The notes under the pieces were generated by a model, which searched no databases, was not told the origin of the DNA, and saw only the letters and a program-made list of their open reading frames with translations. This document shows, in pieces, positions 18,300 through 28,486 of a stretch of 64,000 nt of DNA (the stretch's first letter is position 1; the number at the start of each line of letters is the position of its first letter). This stretch comes from an uncultured Bacteroides sp. (GTDB lineage: Bacteria > Bacteroidota > Bacteroidia > Bacteroidales > Bacteroidaceae): positions 62,001 through 126,000 of the forward strand of contig CASDXG010000079.1 of the NCBI GenBank assembly GCA_949285025.1, in the 5' to 3' direction. Position numbers and translations under genes: made by a program.

Positions 18300-19048
18300 T
18301 TTAAGACAATTTCTACGGGGCAATGGTCTGAACCGTAAATATCAGTATGGATATTTGCGCTGACAAGGCGGTCGGTTAAACGAGATGAGATAAGAAAATA
18401 ATCAATACGCCATCCTGCATTTTTCTCGCGTGCTTTAAAACGATATGACCACCATGAATAGATGTTTTCCCGTTCGGGATAGAAAAAGCGGAACGTGTCT
18501 ACAAATCCGGAATCAAGTAAAGTCTGTAATTTTTCACGTTCCTGATCAGTAAAACCGGCATTCATGCGGTTTGTCTTAGGGTTTTTCAAATCAATTTCTT
18601 TGTGAGCTACATTTAAATCTCCGCATACCACTACGGGTTTTCTTCGGTCTAATTCGTGTAGATAGTTCCGGAAATCATTTTCCCATTGCATGCGATATTC
18701 TAAGCGTTTGAGCCCGTCTTGAGAATTGGGGGTATAAACCGTAACTAAATAAAAGTCCGTCATCTCTAAAGTAATGACACGTCCTTCGTGGTCATGGCTA
18801 TCGATTCCTAAACCGTATTGTACGGAAATAGGAGTATGGCGCGTGAATATAGCCGTACCCGAATAGCCTTTCTTTTCAGCATAATTCCAAAAAGAAGTGT
18901 AACCGTTGAAAGATAAGTCGAGTTGTCCCGCCTGCATTTTTGTTTCTTGCAGGCAAAAAAAGTCGGCATCCAGCTTATGAAAGGTCTCACGAAAGCCTTT
19001 CTCACAGCAGGCACGTAGGCCGTTTACGTTCCAGGAAATGAATTTCAT
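18296..19048 (-). CDS. xth: Exodeoxyribonuclease III (AP endonuclease)
   Basis: Xth/ExoA family enzyme of 250 residues that cleaves at abasic sites and removes 3' blocks in base excision repair. Seen: MKFISWNVNGLRA at the start, CLQETK with the metal-binding Glu, GDLNVAHKEIDLKNPKTN, and the terminal GSDHCPVEI with the catalytic Asp-His. The ORF length is typical. Third gene of the minus-strand unit, 15 bases after the PorT-like gene, overlapping dgkA. Confidence 0.95.
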   Translation of the reverse strand: MKFISWNVNGLRACCEKGFRETFHKLDADFFCLQETKMQAGQLDLSFNGYTSFWNYAEKKGYSGTAIFTRHTPISVQYGLGIDSHDHEGRVITLEMTDFYLVTVYTPNSQDGLKRLEYRMQWENDFRNYLHELDRRKPVVVCGDLNVAHKEIDLKNPKTNRMNAGFTDQEREKLQTLLDSGFVDTFRFFYPERENIYSWWSYRFKAREKNAGWRIDYFLISSRLTDRLVSANIHTDIYGSDHCPVEIVLK

Positions 19049-19063
19049 AAATTATATGATGGT

Positions 19064-19762
19064 TTATTTTCGTATGTCGAAAAGGTACGTTAAGCGTCCT
19101 CCAATGAAGGAATGGGCCGAACGCGAAAAGTAATCTTTTTTGGAACTGTGAAAGAAATCGCTTAAACCAAAGTAATATCGGCCTTCAAGGATAAAGTGGC
19201 CTATGTTGGTTCGCACTTCCAGACCTCCTCCTCCAATGATACCATAATCGAATTTGTTCTCGGCCTTTTTCCCGTATTGTTCGGTTATTCCGTTCGGACG
19301 CATTTCTGGATGCCATGGAGAGCTCTTTGTCTCTTTTTCGCCGATAAGATAACCTATTTGAGGTCCTAAGTTTACGATGAAACGAACACCGCGACCTCTG
19401 TCTTTACCAAATGCCAGATGCGCCAGTAAAGGCAGTTCTATATAGTTCATAGTGCGGTGATATGTATCACTGCTTTCATCCTCGATTATTTCATTCCATC
19501 CGCGTTGTGAGTAATTAAGTTCAGCTTGTATGCCGCAAATCATTTTGAAATATTTTTCAGAAATATACCGTGCGGTAAGGCCCACAGAAGGACCTATCTG
19601 ATAACCTTGTTTAATGTTCGGATTGAAACTTACTTTACTTAGATTTACTCCACCGTTAACGCCTACGGAAAAATTGTGGCGCGTATCCTGTAATTGCGCT
19701 TTTGCCGGCATGCAGAACAGGATAATCAATATTGATGAAAAGAGAAAAAGTTGTTTATGCAT
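19064..19762 (-). CDS. PorT-like outer-membrane beta-barrel protein
   Basis: 232-residue protein with a cleavable signal peptide (ends AKAQ) and an eight-strand-type barrel pattern of alternating residues: FSVGVNGGVNLSKVSF, IGPSVGLTARYIS, CGIQAELNYSQRGW, FDYGIIGGGGLEV, HFILEGRYYFGLSDF, terminal FIGGRLTYLF. It fits the broad outer-membrane beta-barrel family that contains PorT of the type IX secretion system. No other T9SS gene is in the window, so a secretion role is not supported. It lies 6 bases downstream of the LysM gene. Confidence 0.8.
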   Translation of the reverse strand: MHKQLFLFSSILIILFCMPAKAQLQDTRHNFSVGVNGGVNLSKVSFNPNIKQGYQIGPSVGLTARYISEKYFKMICGIQAELNYSQRGWNEIIEDESSDTYHRTMNYIELPLLAHLAFGKDRGRGVRFIVNLGPQIGYLIGEKETKSSPWHPEMRPNGITEQYGKKAENKFDYGIIGGGGLEVRTNIGHFILEGRYYFGLSDFFHSSKKDYFSRSAHSFIGGRLTYLFDIRK

Positions 19763-19768
19763 GCGTAT

Positions 19769-21556
19769 TTATTCGAAATCAAGTTTAACCAGTTCAAAAT
19801 CTTTAGTGAAGTGTACGAAAAAGACTTTGCGGTTGATGAAGCCTCCCCAATTGTTTACTCGTTCAAATTTGAACCCGGTTTGAATAGGGGTTACTTGCAC
19901 GTTGTTTAAGCTTTCCTCCAATTTGTTTCCTTCCTGGGCTAATCCTTTTAAGAAAAAGTAGCCAATATCAAAGCCTAACATTCCGTATTTGGGGTACATG
20001 TTGCTCATGTCTTTGCTGTACCATTTGCGGTATGAGTGAGTAAAGTTTATGGCTGCCGGGAATAAATTGTTGGTATAAAACGATGAATAGAAATAGGTAT
20101 CTAATTCATAAAAATTAGAGATATAGTCTTGTGTATAAGTTTGCCATTCCGGATAGCCGAAAAGATGCATGTTGAAATGAGGGTGTTCTTTCCGCACAAG
20201 AGTTAGATGAGGGATGATTTTTGTGAGGGTGGTATTTTCTCCGGACAATGGGATAAAGATATTTTCCTGCAGGGTATCCATTGCGGCAATGACCCGGTTT
20301 GCGTCAATTTCATTCCCTAATCGGATTTGATTAAACCGAATGTTATTATCTTTCAATTCATTTTTCAGACCTTTGATAAACTCCGTTTTTTCGCGGTCGT
20401 TACTTCCGTCATCCAAAAAGACGATATTCGCTTGATTGAATTTCCGGATGAAATGTTCGTACACTTCCGAATATAAATATGATTGGGGAGTATTGATTTG
20501 ATAAATCATCGGGTTACTGAATACTTCATCTACTTTCGGCATGAATGGGACAACCAGACGGATTTTGTTTTTTTCTGCGAATTCTGCCAATATTTTTATG
20601 TTTTTTGATTGTGCCGGGCCGAAGATTATATTCATGTTTTTCAGCTCTTCTTTTTGCAGAATATTCCTCAAGGTGTTTTCTTTGCCTTGAGTATCGAATG
20701 CATAGATGTCAAGTGAAATGCCTTGACGTTTCAAACTGTCGACAGCCAGAAGGAATCCTTCGTAAAATTCGACCATGCGCGTTTGGTTTTCTTTCGCGGT
20801 GTTTGTCCCGGTCATAAATGGTAGCAGAACAGCTGCCTTTATTGTATGAATGTTTTTTTCTTCTTCTCTGTTTTCACGGAACAGTTCTTCATTCGAAGGG
20901 GCTATTGTTGGCTGTTGTTCCACAACGGGTTCTTTTTCTTCTTTGGGATAGGGGATGAACAAGAATGTTCCGCGTTTCAGCTTTTCGTGTTTTAGTTCCG
21001 GGTTGGCGGCAATGAGTTCTTCTTGTGTAATTCCATACATCTTGCTGATGCTAAAGATTGTTTCTTTTCGGGCAACCTTATGCATCTCTTTCCATTCTTG
21101 TCGAGGCGTTTCCTTGACTTCTTCGGGTTCTTTTACTTCGGTTTCCGCGTTCTTTTCTTCAAAAGGTATCACGATTACCTGCCCGATACGGAAATTTTTT
21201 GCATTCAGACCGGGATTTGCCTCGCAAATAGCTTGGGCTGTTATGTTATATTTTACAGTAAGCTGGTATAAGGTCTCGCCGGCTTGTATTGTGTGGAATG
21301 TTTCTTTCTTGTTGTTTTTTGCTTTTGCTTGAGGTATTTTTAATTTTTCTCCGGCACGGATTTGCTTGTCGCTCCCGGGATTCAGCCGTACGATATCATC
21401 GATTGAAACCTGATACATGCTTGCAATCGAATAGAGGCTTTGTCCTTTTGTTATGGTGTGGAAAAAGAATTCAGCGTTTTCCTGTGCTTGAATTTTCACG
21501 GGGAAAAGGCCAATGTTTAATATCAGTAAGAAAAATACTTTATGAACAAATTTCAT
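19769..21556 (-). CDS. Triple LysM protein with type I periplasmic-binding fold
   Basis: Secreted protein of 595 residues (signal peptide to about residue 24). Three LysM peptidoglycan-binding domains lie at about 33-75, 86-131 and 157-201 (HTITKGQSLYSIASMY, HTIQAGETLYQLTVKY, HKVARKETIFSISKMY). A Glu/Pro-rich linker follows, then a type I periplasmic-binding-protein-like domain from about 236 to the end (IKAAVLLPFMTG, NIIFGPAQSKNIKILAEF). Known relatives are annotated as LysM plus amino-acid ABC substrate-binding, but no ABC transporter lies nearby. First gene of a unit with an outer-membrane barrel, xth, dgkA and PAP2. A role in regulating wall synthesis, as for LpoA, is inference. Confidence 0.86.
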   Translation of the reverse strand: MKFVHKVFFLLILNIGLFPVKIQAQENAEFFFHTITKGQSLYSIASMYQVSIDDIVRLNPGSDKQIRAGEKLKIPQAKAKNNKKETFHTIQAGETLYQLTVKYNITAQAICEANPGLNAKNFRIGQVIVIPFEEKNAETEVKEPEEVKETPRQEWKEMHKVARKETIFSISKMYGITQEELIAANPELKHEKLKRGTFLFIPYPKEEKEPVVEQQPTIAPSNEELFRENREEEKNIHTIKAAVLLPFMTGTNTAKENQTRMVEFYEGFLLAVDSLKRQGISLDIYAFDTQGKENTLRNILQKEELKNMNIIFGPAQSKNIKILAEFAEKNKIRLVVPFMPKVDEVFSNPMIYQINTPQSYLYSEVYEHFIRKFNQANIVFLDDGSNDREKTEFIKGLKNELKDNNIRFNQIRLGNEIDANRVIAAMDTLQENIFIPLSGENTTLTKIIPHLTLVRKEHPHFNMHLFGYPEWQTYTQDYISNFYELDTYFYSSFYTNNLFPAAINFTHSYRKWYSKDMSNMYPKYGMLGFDIGYFFLKGLAQEGNKLEESLNNVQVTPIQTGFKFERVNNWGGFINRKVFFVHFTKDFELVKLDFE

Positions 21557-21581
21557 ATTTTATTGCATGTTTGTCAAGTTG

Positions 21582-21589
21582 CAAAAGTA
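21582..21589 (-). promoter_or_regulatory. -7 element for the LysM operon
   Basis: Minus-strand TACTTTTG, 26 bases before the start codon. It sits inside the T tract of the upstream gene's terminator, so transcription of the operon begins where the tricorn transcript ends. Confidence 0.65.
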
Positions 21590-21630
21590 TAAAAAAAGTT
21601 CCTTATCTCGATGATTGATAAGGAACTTTT
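21588..21630 (-). terminator. Rho-independent terminator after the tricorn-type protease
   Basis: Perfect 14-bp stem AAAAGTTCCTTATC / GATAAGGAACTTTT (21594-21607 and 21617-21630), with TTTTTTT following on the minus strand. Confidence 0.88.
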
Positions 21631-21658
21631 GTACTTTAACGATGAATAATCGTACGGA

Positions 21659-24600
21659 TTATTGTTTCTTTTGCTCTTTAACAGTCTGCAGCATCAGTTC
21701 GACTGCTGCTTTTAATTGGGCATCGTTTCCTTTAAGCTGGTCGGATGGTTCGTTATAGACTTCGATATCCGGTTCCACTTGATGGTTTTCTGAATATTGG
21801 CCGCGCATATCCATGCAACCGACTTGCGGAATACCGAATACAATACTCGGGTCGATTTGTCCCTCCCACCATACGGCAGTCATTGTTCCCGGCACGGGAG
21901 CACCCACAAGTTTTCCGATTCCTAATTCTCTATATACCCAAGGAGTACCGCAAGCATTGCTGTAATTGTCTTCACATATTAGCATGCATGACGGTTTCAG
22001 CCATTTGTTAAATGGGTCACTTCCTATATATTGTCCGCGAGGAACAAAGCGTTGATATTCTTTTCCTCCGAGCAATGTTACAACATCATCGTGCAACCAT
22101 CCGCCTCCATTGTGACGTGTATCAATGACTACGGCATCCATATTGCGATAACGTCCTAACAATTCACTGTAAAGAGTGCGGAAACTTTGGCTGTCCATTG
22201 ATTTGATATGGACATATCCTACACGTCCTCCTGACAATTCTTCTACATTATCGCGATTACGTTCTACCCATCTTTGGTAAAGTAATTCGTTTTCTGCTCC
22301 CGAACTGATGCCTTTTATGACTTGTTCGAATCGTTTGTCTGTGTCAGGGTCATAAATACTTAACCGAATTTTCCGTCCGACTTTTCCTTCGAGCAAGGGG
22401 AAATAATCTTTGCCTTTCTTGATTTCCTGACCGTCTATTTGCTCTATGATGCAGCCATTTTTCACATCCGTTTTAAGCAGGGCCAGCGGACTTTTGGCTA
22501 TGATTTCCTTGATCTTCAATCCGTCTCCATCGTAAGATTCATCATAGAATACGCCGAGTGTGGCGGTAGCCAGTGCTCCTCCGCCTCCATAATAGCGTGC
22601 TCCGGTGTGGGAAGCATTGAGTTCACCGAGCATTTCGCTCAGCATTTCAGTGAAGTCGTAGCCGTTGTTGATGTAAGGAAGGAACTTCTTGTAGATTTCC
22701 TTATAGCCGGTCCAGTCGGTTCCTTGCAGGTCTTCTACATAAAATTTGTCTTTTACCTGTTGCCAGATGTGGTTGAAAATATAATTTCTTTCTTCGTACG
22801 GACGGTGATCAAAGAACGTATTGAATGAGATAAACGTTGTTTTTCCGTCATTCAATCCTACTTTTTTCAATGAACCGCCACTGCACATATAGACATTCTC
22901 TCCTTTTTCGTCCGGATGCATCCTGCCGCCTCCGATACCTTTGACTAATATTCTGGTAGAACCGTCTTTAAGATCGTGTACCCACAAGTCATAACCGCTT
23001 TCGAAAGCTGCCTGATAATAGAACTTATCACCTTTAGGCGATAGATAGCCGTCGCCCATGAATGATGAGTTTCCTGTCAGTCTGACAATTCTGTCCCGGC
23101 AATTTTCAAGATCGAAAGTCAGCGGTTCGACACTGTCTTCTTTCTTTTTTTCATCGTCTTTTTTGTCTTTATCGTTTTTCTTTTCCTTGTTCTCTTTCTC
23201 AGTTTTCTCTTTTTCTTCTTTTTCTTTCCGGGCTTTTTCTGCTTCTTCAGCCAACGCCAGATCTTCCTTATTCATGCGGAAACGTTCGTATGTTTCCAGA
23301 TCAAAGAACATAATGTATGCATCGGATTCTGCGCCCCAGCTGCCGTGACTGCGGTAACCGGCGCGGTCGCTCGACCATACCATTGCCTTTCCTCCCAATA
23401 CCCAGCGGGCGTTTGTATCGTTATATCCGCTTTGGGTGAGGTTATGCATTTCGCCTTTTCCGTCGGCATTGAGCAGAACCACATCTTTATTATTCCATCC
23501 TCCGATACCGATAAAGTCGGAAAGAATCCATTTGCTGTCGGGACTCCATTGAAACCATTGGTCGCCATCGCTGTAAGAATATTGGTATTTCCCGTCCATG
23601 ACGGTGCGTACTTTTTTACTCTCCAGATTGATGACGCGGATTGCCGTACGGTTTTCAAGGAAAGCGACTTCTTTCCCATCGGGACTGTACTGCGGTTGGA
23701 ACGAGGTTACTTGCGAGTTTGTCAATCGTTCTTCTTTGATGTCTGATGAATAGGTGAAGAGCTTGTCGTCTTCATTCTGTAATTTTGCCTGATAGATTTG
23801 CCATATTCCGTTCCGCTCTGACGAATAAACAAGACTTCTTCCATCTGGTGAGAACTGAATATTCCGTTCTTGTTCCGGTGTATTTGTGATTCTGTTTGTT
23901 GTCTCATATTCAATAGAAGTTACGTAAACATCGCCGCGCATGATGAATGCGACTTCTTTTCCGGAGGGCGATAATGCGATATCGCTGGCTCCGTTGCGCC
24001 GTATTTGTTTGATGATGTCTACATCGTTACGGTCGGAGACAATCGTTATATTTACTTTTTTAGGCGACTTCCCGGAGTTAAGAGTGTAGATTTCTCCGTC
24101 TAAACCGTAGCACAATGTTCCGTTATTTGCAGCGGTAAGGAATCGTACCGGGTTCTTTGTGTGGTGAGTGATTTGCGTTGTTTTATCGCTGTCAAGGGCG
24201 CGTTGGTACACATTGAATGAACCGTTCTCTTCGCTCAGATAGTAAAAAGATTGTCCGTCGGGCGCCCATACGGGGTTACGGTCTTCGCCTTCGAAAGATG
24301 TCTGTTTGCGGAAACTGCGCTCTGTGCCGTCATTGCATACCCAGATGTCGCGGGTAATGGATGCTTTTTCATGTTTTCTCCACGGGTCTTCGTAACCTTT
24401 TTTGTCATGGTACAACCACTGTTTCGGATTTTGGGGATTAAATGAAATATTTTCCATCGTAAGCGAAGAGAACATGACAGGCCGTCCGCCTTTCGTACTG
24501 ACCTCGTATATCTGCGCAAAAGTACCTGAGGGGAATTGGCGGTCTTCGGCATCCGGTCGTATGGCTGCCGAGAACAATACGGTCTGATTATCTTTGAAAG

Positions 24601-24940
24601 CAACCGGAATCTCACTTCCCGAGTGTGTGGTTAAGCGTGTCGGGATGCCGCCTTCACGTGATACGATAAAGACATCCATACTTCCCATCCGGTCGGAAGC
24701 GAAAGCAATTTGTTTGCTGTCCGGGCTCCATATCGGACGACTGTCGTAAGATGGGTTCGTAGTTATTTGGGTTGCCCGTCCGCCATTTACGGGAACGGTG
24801 AAAATATCTCCCTTATAAGAGAAAGCAATGGTGCTTCCGTCCGGAGAGATTGCACTATACCTCATCCATAGCGGATTCTCTTGTGCAGAGAGAGAGCCCG
24901 CGAGAAGAAGTAAGGCTGCGGATAATAATGTTTTTTTCAT
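21659..24940 (-). CDS. Tricorn-type S41 family protease
   Basis: Large exported serine protease (1093 residues, signal peptide ending LSAQ). Domain order resembles tricorn: an N-terminal beta-propeller of TolB/WD40-like repeats (SPDGSTIAFSYKGDIF, WSPDSKQIAFASD, SPDGKEVAFLEN), a second propeller, a PDZ-like segment (LLKTDVKNGCIIEQIDG) and a C-terminal S41 core. Ser994 in EDNYSNACG is the likely nucleophile, after VVIDTRHNGGGW. A stretch rich in Lys and Glu at about 565-603 links the two propeller parts. It probably degrades peptides in the periplasm; the POT transporter gene 3.5 kb away is a logical but unproven partner. Monocistronic. Confidence 0.9.
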   Translation of the reverse strand: MKKTLLSAALLLLAGSLSAQENPLWMRYSAISPDGSTIAFSYKGDIFTVPVNGGRATQITTNPSYDSRPIWSPDSKQIAFASDRMGSMDVFIVSREGGIPTRLTTHSGSEIPVAFKDNQTVLFSAAIRPDAEDRQFPSGTFAQIYEVSTKGGRPVMFSSLTMENISFNPQNPKQWLYHDKKGYEDPWRKHEKASITRDIWVCNDGTERSFRKQTSFEGEDRNPVWAPDGQSFYYLSEENGSFNVYQRALDSDKTTQITHHTKNPVRFLTAANNGTLCYGLDGEIYTLNSGKSPKKVNITIVSDRNDVDIIKQIRRNGASDIALSPSGKEVAFIMRGDVYVTSIEYETTNRITNTPEQERNIQFSPDGRSLVYSSERNGIWQIYQAKLQNEDDKLFTYSSDIKEERLTNSQVTSFQPQYSPDGKEVAFLENRTAIRVINLESKKVRTVMDGKYQYSYSDGDQWFQWSPDSKWILSDFIGIGGWNNKDVVLLNADGKGEMHNLTQSGYNDTNARWVLGGKAMVWSSDRAGYRSHGSWGAESDAYIMFFDLETYERFRMNKEDLALAEEAEKARKEKEEKEKTEKENKEKKNDKDKKDDEKKKEDSVEPLTFDLENCRDRIVRLTGNSSFMGDGYLSPKGDKFYYQAAFESGYDLWVHDLKDGSTRILVKGIGGGRMHPDEKGENVYMCSGGSLKKVGLNDGKTTFISFNTFFDHRPYEERNYIFNHIWQQVKDKFYVEDLQGTDWTGYKEIYKKFLPYINNGYDFTEMLSEMLGELNASHTGARYYGGGGALATATLGVFYDESYDGDGLKIKEIIAKSPLALLKTDVKNGCIIEQIDGQEIKKGKDYFPLLEGKVGRKIRLSIYDPDTDKRFEQVIKGISSGAENELLYQRWVERNRDNVEELSGGRVGYVHIKSMDSQSFRTLYSELLGRYRNMDAVVIDTRHNGGGWLHDDVVTLLGGKEYQRFVPRGQYIGSDPFNKWLKPSCMLICEDNYSNACGTPWVYRELGIGKLVGAPVPGTMTAVWWEGQIDPSIVFGIPQVGCMDMRGQYSENHQVEPDIEVYNEPSDQLKGNDAQLKAAVELMLQTVKEQKKQ

Positions 24941-24977
24941 TTTCGAGAATGATTTGATTTAATGTAATAAAGTTTTT

Positions 24978-24985
24978 CAAAAGTA
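24978..24985 (-). promoter_or_regulatory. -7 element for the tricorn-type protease gene
   Basis: Minus-strand TACTTTTG, 38 bases before the start codon. Together with the uvrA element it forms a divergent pair. No clear -33 was found. Confidence 0.65.
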
Positions 24986-25108
24986 CATAAAATAACGGAT
25001 TAAAGACGCTGTTCTTTTCAAGAAAAATTCCCGAAGAATGAAAAAAAGATGCCGATATTTTCTTATGTTTTCCAAGTTTCTGTTTATTAAGGTAATGAAA
25101 AATATGCG

Positions 25109-25116
25109 TATCTTTG
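25109..25116 (+). promoter_or_regulatory. -7 element for uvrA
   Basis: TATCTTTG, 26 bases before the uvrA start; the purine-rich GGGGGAAAG just before the ATG could act as a ribosome binding site. No SOS-type operator was recognised. Confidence 0.7.
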
Positions 25117-25141
25117 CGCGAGTATCATTGGGGGAAAGATT

Positions 25142-27973
25142 ATGTCGGAAGAAAAAGAGACGATTGGTATTTATGGAGCGCGAGTACATAATTTAAAAAA
25201 CATAGATGTGGAGATTCCGCGTGACAGCCTGACCGTGATAACAGGTCTCAGTGGAAGCGGAAAATCATCGTTGGCTTTCGATACGATTTTTGCGGAAGGG
25301 CAGCGACGTTATATTGAGACGTTTTCGGCTTATGCCCGTAATTTCTTGGGAGGAATGGAACGTCCGGACGTAGATAAGATTACGGGTTTGAGTCCGGTTA
25401 TCTCCATCGAGCAGAAAACAACGAATAAGAATCCTCGTTCAACGGTCGGTACCATTACTGAAATATACGATTATTTGCGCCTTCTTTTTGCGCGTGCCGG
25501 TATGGCGTATTCATATCTGTCGGGAGAGAGGATGGTGAAATATACAGAAGAACAGATTCTTGACTTGATACGGCGCGATTATAAAGGGAAAAAGATTTAT
25601 ATTTTAGCTCCACTTGTACGTGCCCGTAAAGGACATTATAAGGAACTGTTTGACCATGTGTGCAGGAAAGGCTATCTATATGTGAGGGTGGATGGCGAAA
25701 TAAAAGAAATCATGCATGGCATGAAGTTGGACCGTTATAAGAATCATGATATTGAACTTGTTGTCGACAAAACCGTTGTTACAGAAAAAGAAGACAGCCG
25801 TTTGAGACAAAGTGTGGCAACGGCCATGCAACAGGGAGACGGCCTTTTGATGATTCTTGATGCACAGACCGAGAGTATCCGCCATTACAGTAAACGGTTG
25901 ATGTGTCCTGTTACAGGATTATCCTATAGGGAACCGGCACCTCATAACTTTTCTTTTAATTCCCCTCAGGGGGCTTGTCCGAAATGTAAAGGGTTAGGTT
26001 ATGTAAATCTGATTGATGTGGATAAGGTCATACCGAACCGTTCGTTGTCTGTTTACGAAGGAGCTATCGCACCTCTTGGGAAGTATAAGAACATAATGAT
26101 ATTCTGGCAAATAGAAGCTTTGCTGGAAAAATACGAAGCAACTCTTAAAACTCCGATAGAACAATTGCCGGAGGATGCGGTAAACGATATCCTGTATGGC
26201 TCTGATGATCGCCTGAAGATTAAAAGTTCGTTGATACAAACATCATCGGATTATTTTGTAACGTACGAAGGTATCGTAAAATATATCCGGATGATGCAGG
26301 ATAAAGATGTATCGGCTACCGCGCAGAAATGGGCTGAACAATTTGCGAAAACGGCCGTATGTCCCGAGTGTAAAGGTTCCCGATTGAATAAAGAGGCCTT
26401 GAATTTCCGCATTCATGATAAAAATATATACGAGTTGTCCACAATGGATATAAGTGAGTTGTATGACTGGACTTTGCATGTGGAAGAATATATGGAAGCG
26501 AAACAGCGTAAAATATCTGCAGAAATACTGAAAGAAATTCGTTCCCGTTTGAAGTTTTTGCTTGATGTGGGGTTGGATTATCTGTCTCTTAATCGTTCTT
26601 CGGTAAGTCTTTCCGGAGGAGAAACCCAGCGCATTCGTTTGGCAACTCAAATCGGTTCGCAACTGGTAAACGTTCTTTATATACTTGACGAGCCGAGTAT
26701 CGGTTTGCATCAACGGGATAATATGCGTTTGATAAACTCACTGAAAGAGTTGCGTGACCTCGGCAATTCGATTATTGTTGTGGAGCATGATAAAGATATG
26801 ATGCTGAATGCTGACTATATTGTCGATATGGGACCGAAAGCCGGACGGCTGGGGGGAGAGGTTGTCTTTTCAGGAACTCCGGCAGATATGCTGAAAACCG
26901 ATACGTTGACTTCGCGCTATTTGAACGGGACAATGGAAATAGAAGTTCCGAAAGTGCGAAGGAACGGGAATGGCAAATCGCTGTGGTTGCGTGGTGCGTG
27001 CGGGAATAATCTGAAAAATATAGATGTGGAGTTTCCGCTCGGTAAGTTGATTTGCGTTACCGGCGTTTCAGGAAGTGGAAAATCGACGCTGATAAATGAT
27101 ACGTTACAACCTATTTTATCTCAGCATTTTTATCGTTCTTTGCAAGATCCGTTGCCTTATAAAACGATTGAAGGGCTGGAATATATTGATAAGGTGGTAA
27201 ATGTTGATCAGTCTCCATTAGGACGTACACCCCGTTCTAATCCGGCAACATATACAGGCGTGTTCGGTGATATTCGGAATCTGTTTGTAGGTTTGCCGGA
27301 GGCAAAGATTCGAGGTTATAAGGCCGGGCGCTTTTCTTTCAATGTAGCCGGCGGGCGTTGTGAGGCTTGCGGAGGAAACGGGTATAAAACTATTGAGATG
27401 AATTTTTTGCCCGATGTGTTTGTTCCTTGTGAAGTGTGTCATGGAAAGCGTTATAACAGGGAAACGTTAGAGGTAAGATATAAAGGAAAATCCATCGCAG
27501 ATGTGTTGGATATGACGATAAACCGTGCGGTGGAGTTCTTTGAGAATGTCCCTCAAATATTAAACAAAATAAAGGTGTTACAGGAAGTCGGGCTGGGATA
27601 TATCAAATTAGGTCAGCCTTCTACCACACTTTCCGGAGGAGAAAGCCAACGTGTGAAGCTGGCAACTGAACTGGCGAAACGCGACACGGGAAAGACTTTG
27701 TATTTATTGGATGAGCCGACAACAGGATTGCATTTCGAGGATATACGTGTTCTGATGAATGTACTGAACCGTTTAGTGGATAAAGGGAATACCGTAATTA
27801 TTATAGAACATAATCTGGATGTAATTAAAATGGCCGATTATGTGATTGATATGGGTCCGGAAGGTGGAAGAGGCGGCGGGCGACTTTTATCATGCGGGAC
27901 GCCGGAAGAAGTGGCACGTTCGGCAGAAGGTTATACCCCTCGCTTCATTAAAGAGGAATTGGGAAACGGTTAA
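25142..27973 (+). CDS. uvrA: UvrABC excinuclease subunit A
   Basis: Damage-recognition ATPase of nucleotide excision repair, 943 residues. Seen: Walker [10 protein letters not shown] near residue 35 followed by the long insertion with CPVTGLSY and CPKCKGLG zinc cysteines; the first ABC signature [17 protein letters not shown]; the second Walker [10 protein letters not shown]; the zinc module [19 protein letters not shown] ... CEVCHGKRY; and the second signature [15 protein letters not shown] followed by [11 protein letters not shown]. Length is normal. ybaK follows 28 bases later on the same strand. Confidence 0.98.
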   Translation: MSEEKETIGIYGARVHNLKNIDVEIPRDSLTVITGLSGSGKSSLAFDTIFAEGQRRYIETFSAYARNFLGGMERPDVDKITGLSPVISIEQKTTNKNPRSTVGTITEIYDYLRLLFARAGMAYSYLSGERMVKYTEEQILDLIRRDYKGKKIYILAPLVRARKGHYKELFDHVCRKGYLYVRVDGEIKEIMHGMKLDRYKNHDIELVVDKTVVTEKEDSRLRQSVATAMQQGDGLLMILDAQTESIRHYSKRLMCPVTGLSYREPAPHNFSFNSPQGACPKCKGLGYVNLIDVDKVIPNRSLSVYEGAIAPLGKYKNIMIFWQIEALLEKYEATLKTPIEQLPEDAVNDILYGSDDRLKIKSSLIQTSSDYFVTYEGIVKYIRMMQDKDVSATAQKWAEQFAKTAVCPECKGSRLNKEALNFRIHDKNIYELSTMDISELYDWTLHVEEYMEAKQRKISAEILKEIRSRLKFLLDVGLDYLSLNRSSVSLSGGETQRIRLATQIGSQLVNVLYILDEPSIGLHQRDNMRLINSLKELRDLGNSIIVVEHDKDMMLNADYIVDMGPKAGRLGGEVVFSGTPADMLKTDTLTSRYLNGTMEIEVPKVRRNGNGKSLWLRGACGNNLKNIDVEFPLGKLICVTGVSGSGKSTLINDTLQPILSQHFYRSLQDPLPYKTIEGLEYIDKVVNVDQSPLGRTPRSNPATYTGVFGDIRNLFVGLPEAKIRGYKAGRFSFNVAGGRCEACGGNGYKTIEMNFLPDVFVPCEVCHGKRYNRETLEVRYKGKSIADVLDMTINRAVEFFENVPQILNKIKVLQEVGLGYIKLGQPSTTLSGGESQRVKLATELAKRDTGKTLYLLDEPTTGLHFEDIRVLMNVLNRLVDKGNTVIIIEHNLDVIKMADYVIDMGPEGGRGGGRLLSCGTPEEVARSAEGYTPRFIKEELGNG

Positions 27974-28001
27974 ACTGATGAGATTGTAGGAGATTTTGCA
28001 T

Positions 28002-28484
28002 ATGGCGAAAGAAAAGATTGCGAAAACAAACGCAGCCCGTTTGTTGGATAAGGATAAAATCCGTTATGAACTTGTGCCTTATGTTGTAGATGAGAATGAT
28101 TTAAGTTGTGTGCATGTCGCGGCAACTTTGGGAGAAAATATAGAGCAGGTTTTTAAGACGTTGGTGTTGTGCGGGGATAAGTCGGGCTATTTTGTTTGTG
28201 TGATTCCCGGAGAGCATGAAATAGACCTTAAACTTGCTGCTAAGATATCGGGGAATAAGAAATGTGATTTGATACCGGTGAAGGAACTTCTTCCGCTTAC
28301 AGGGTATATACGCGGAGGATGTTCACCGATAGGAATGAAGAAGCATTTTCCTACATATATTCATTGCTCATGCCGTGAATTCTCTTATATTTATGTGAGT
28401 GCGGGCGTACGCGGCTTACAGGTTCGTATTGCTCCCGATGATCTGATTAGGGTATGTAAGGCGGAAGTCTGTATGTTGTTCTGA
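28002..28484 (+). CDS. ybaK: Cys-tRNA(Pro)/Cys-tRNA(Cys) deacylase
   Basis: YbaK/EbsC editing protein of 160 residues from ATG 28002 (an in-frame TTG lies two codons upstream). It removes cysteine wrongly attached to tRNA-Pro. Seen: KTLVLCGDKSGYFVCVIPGEHEIDLKLAAK, with the conserved lysine region, and YIRGGCSPIGMKK, the GxxSPxG loop of the family. A prolyl-tRNA synthetase, the source of its substrate, is encoded 17 kb away at 45857. It probably shares the uvrA transcript and ends two bases from the convergent POT gene. Confidence 0.92.
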   Translation: MAKEKIAKTNAARLLDKDKIRYELVPYVVDENDLSCVHVAATLGENIEQVFKTLVLCGDKSGYFVCVIPGEHEIDLKLAAKISGNKKCDLIPVKELLPLTGYIRGGCSPIGMKKHFPTYIHCSCREFSYIYVSAGVRGLQVRIAPDDLIRVCKAEVCMLF

Positions 28485-28486
28485 AG

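Noticed and set aside
19064..19762. Type IX secretion component PorT
   Set aside because: Only the barrel family matches; no other T9SS genes are present and the operon context is envelope/repair.
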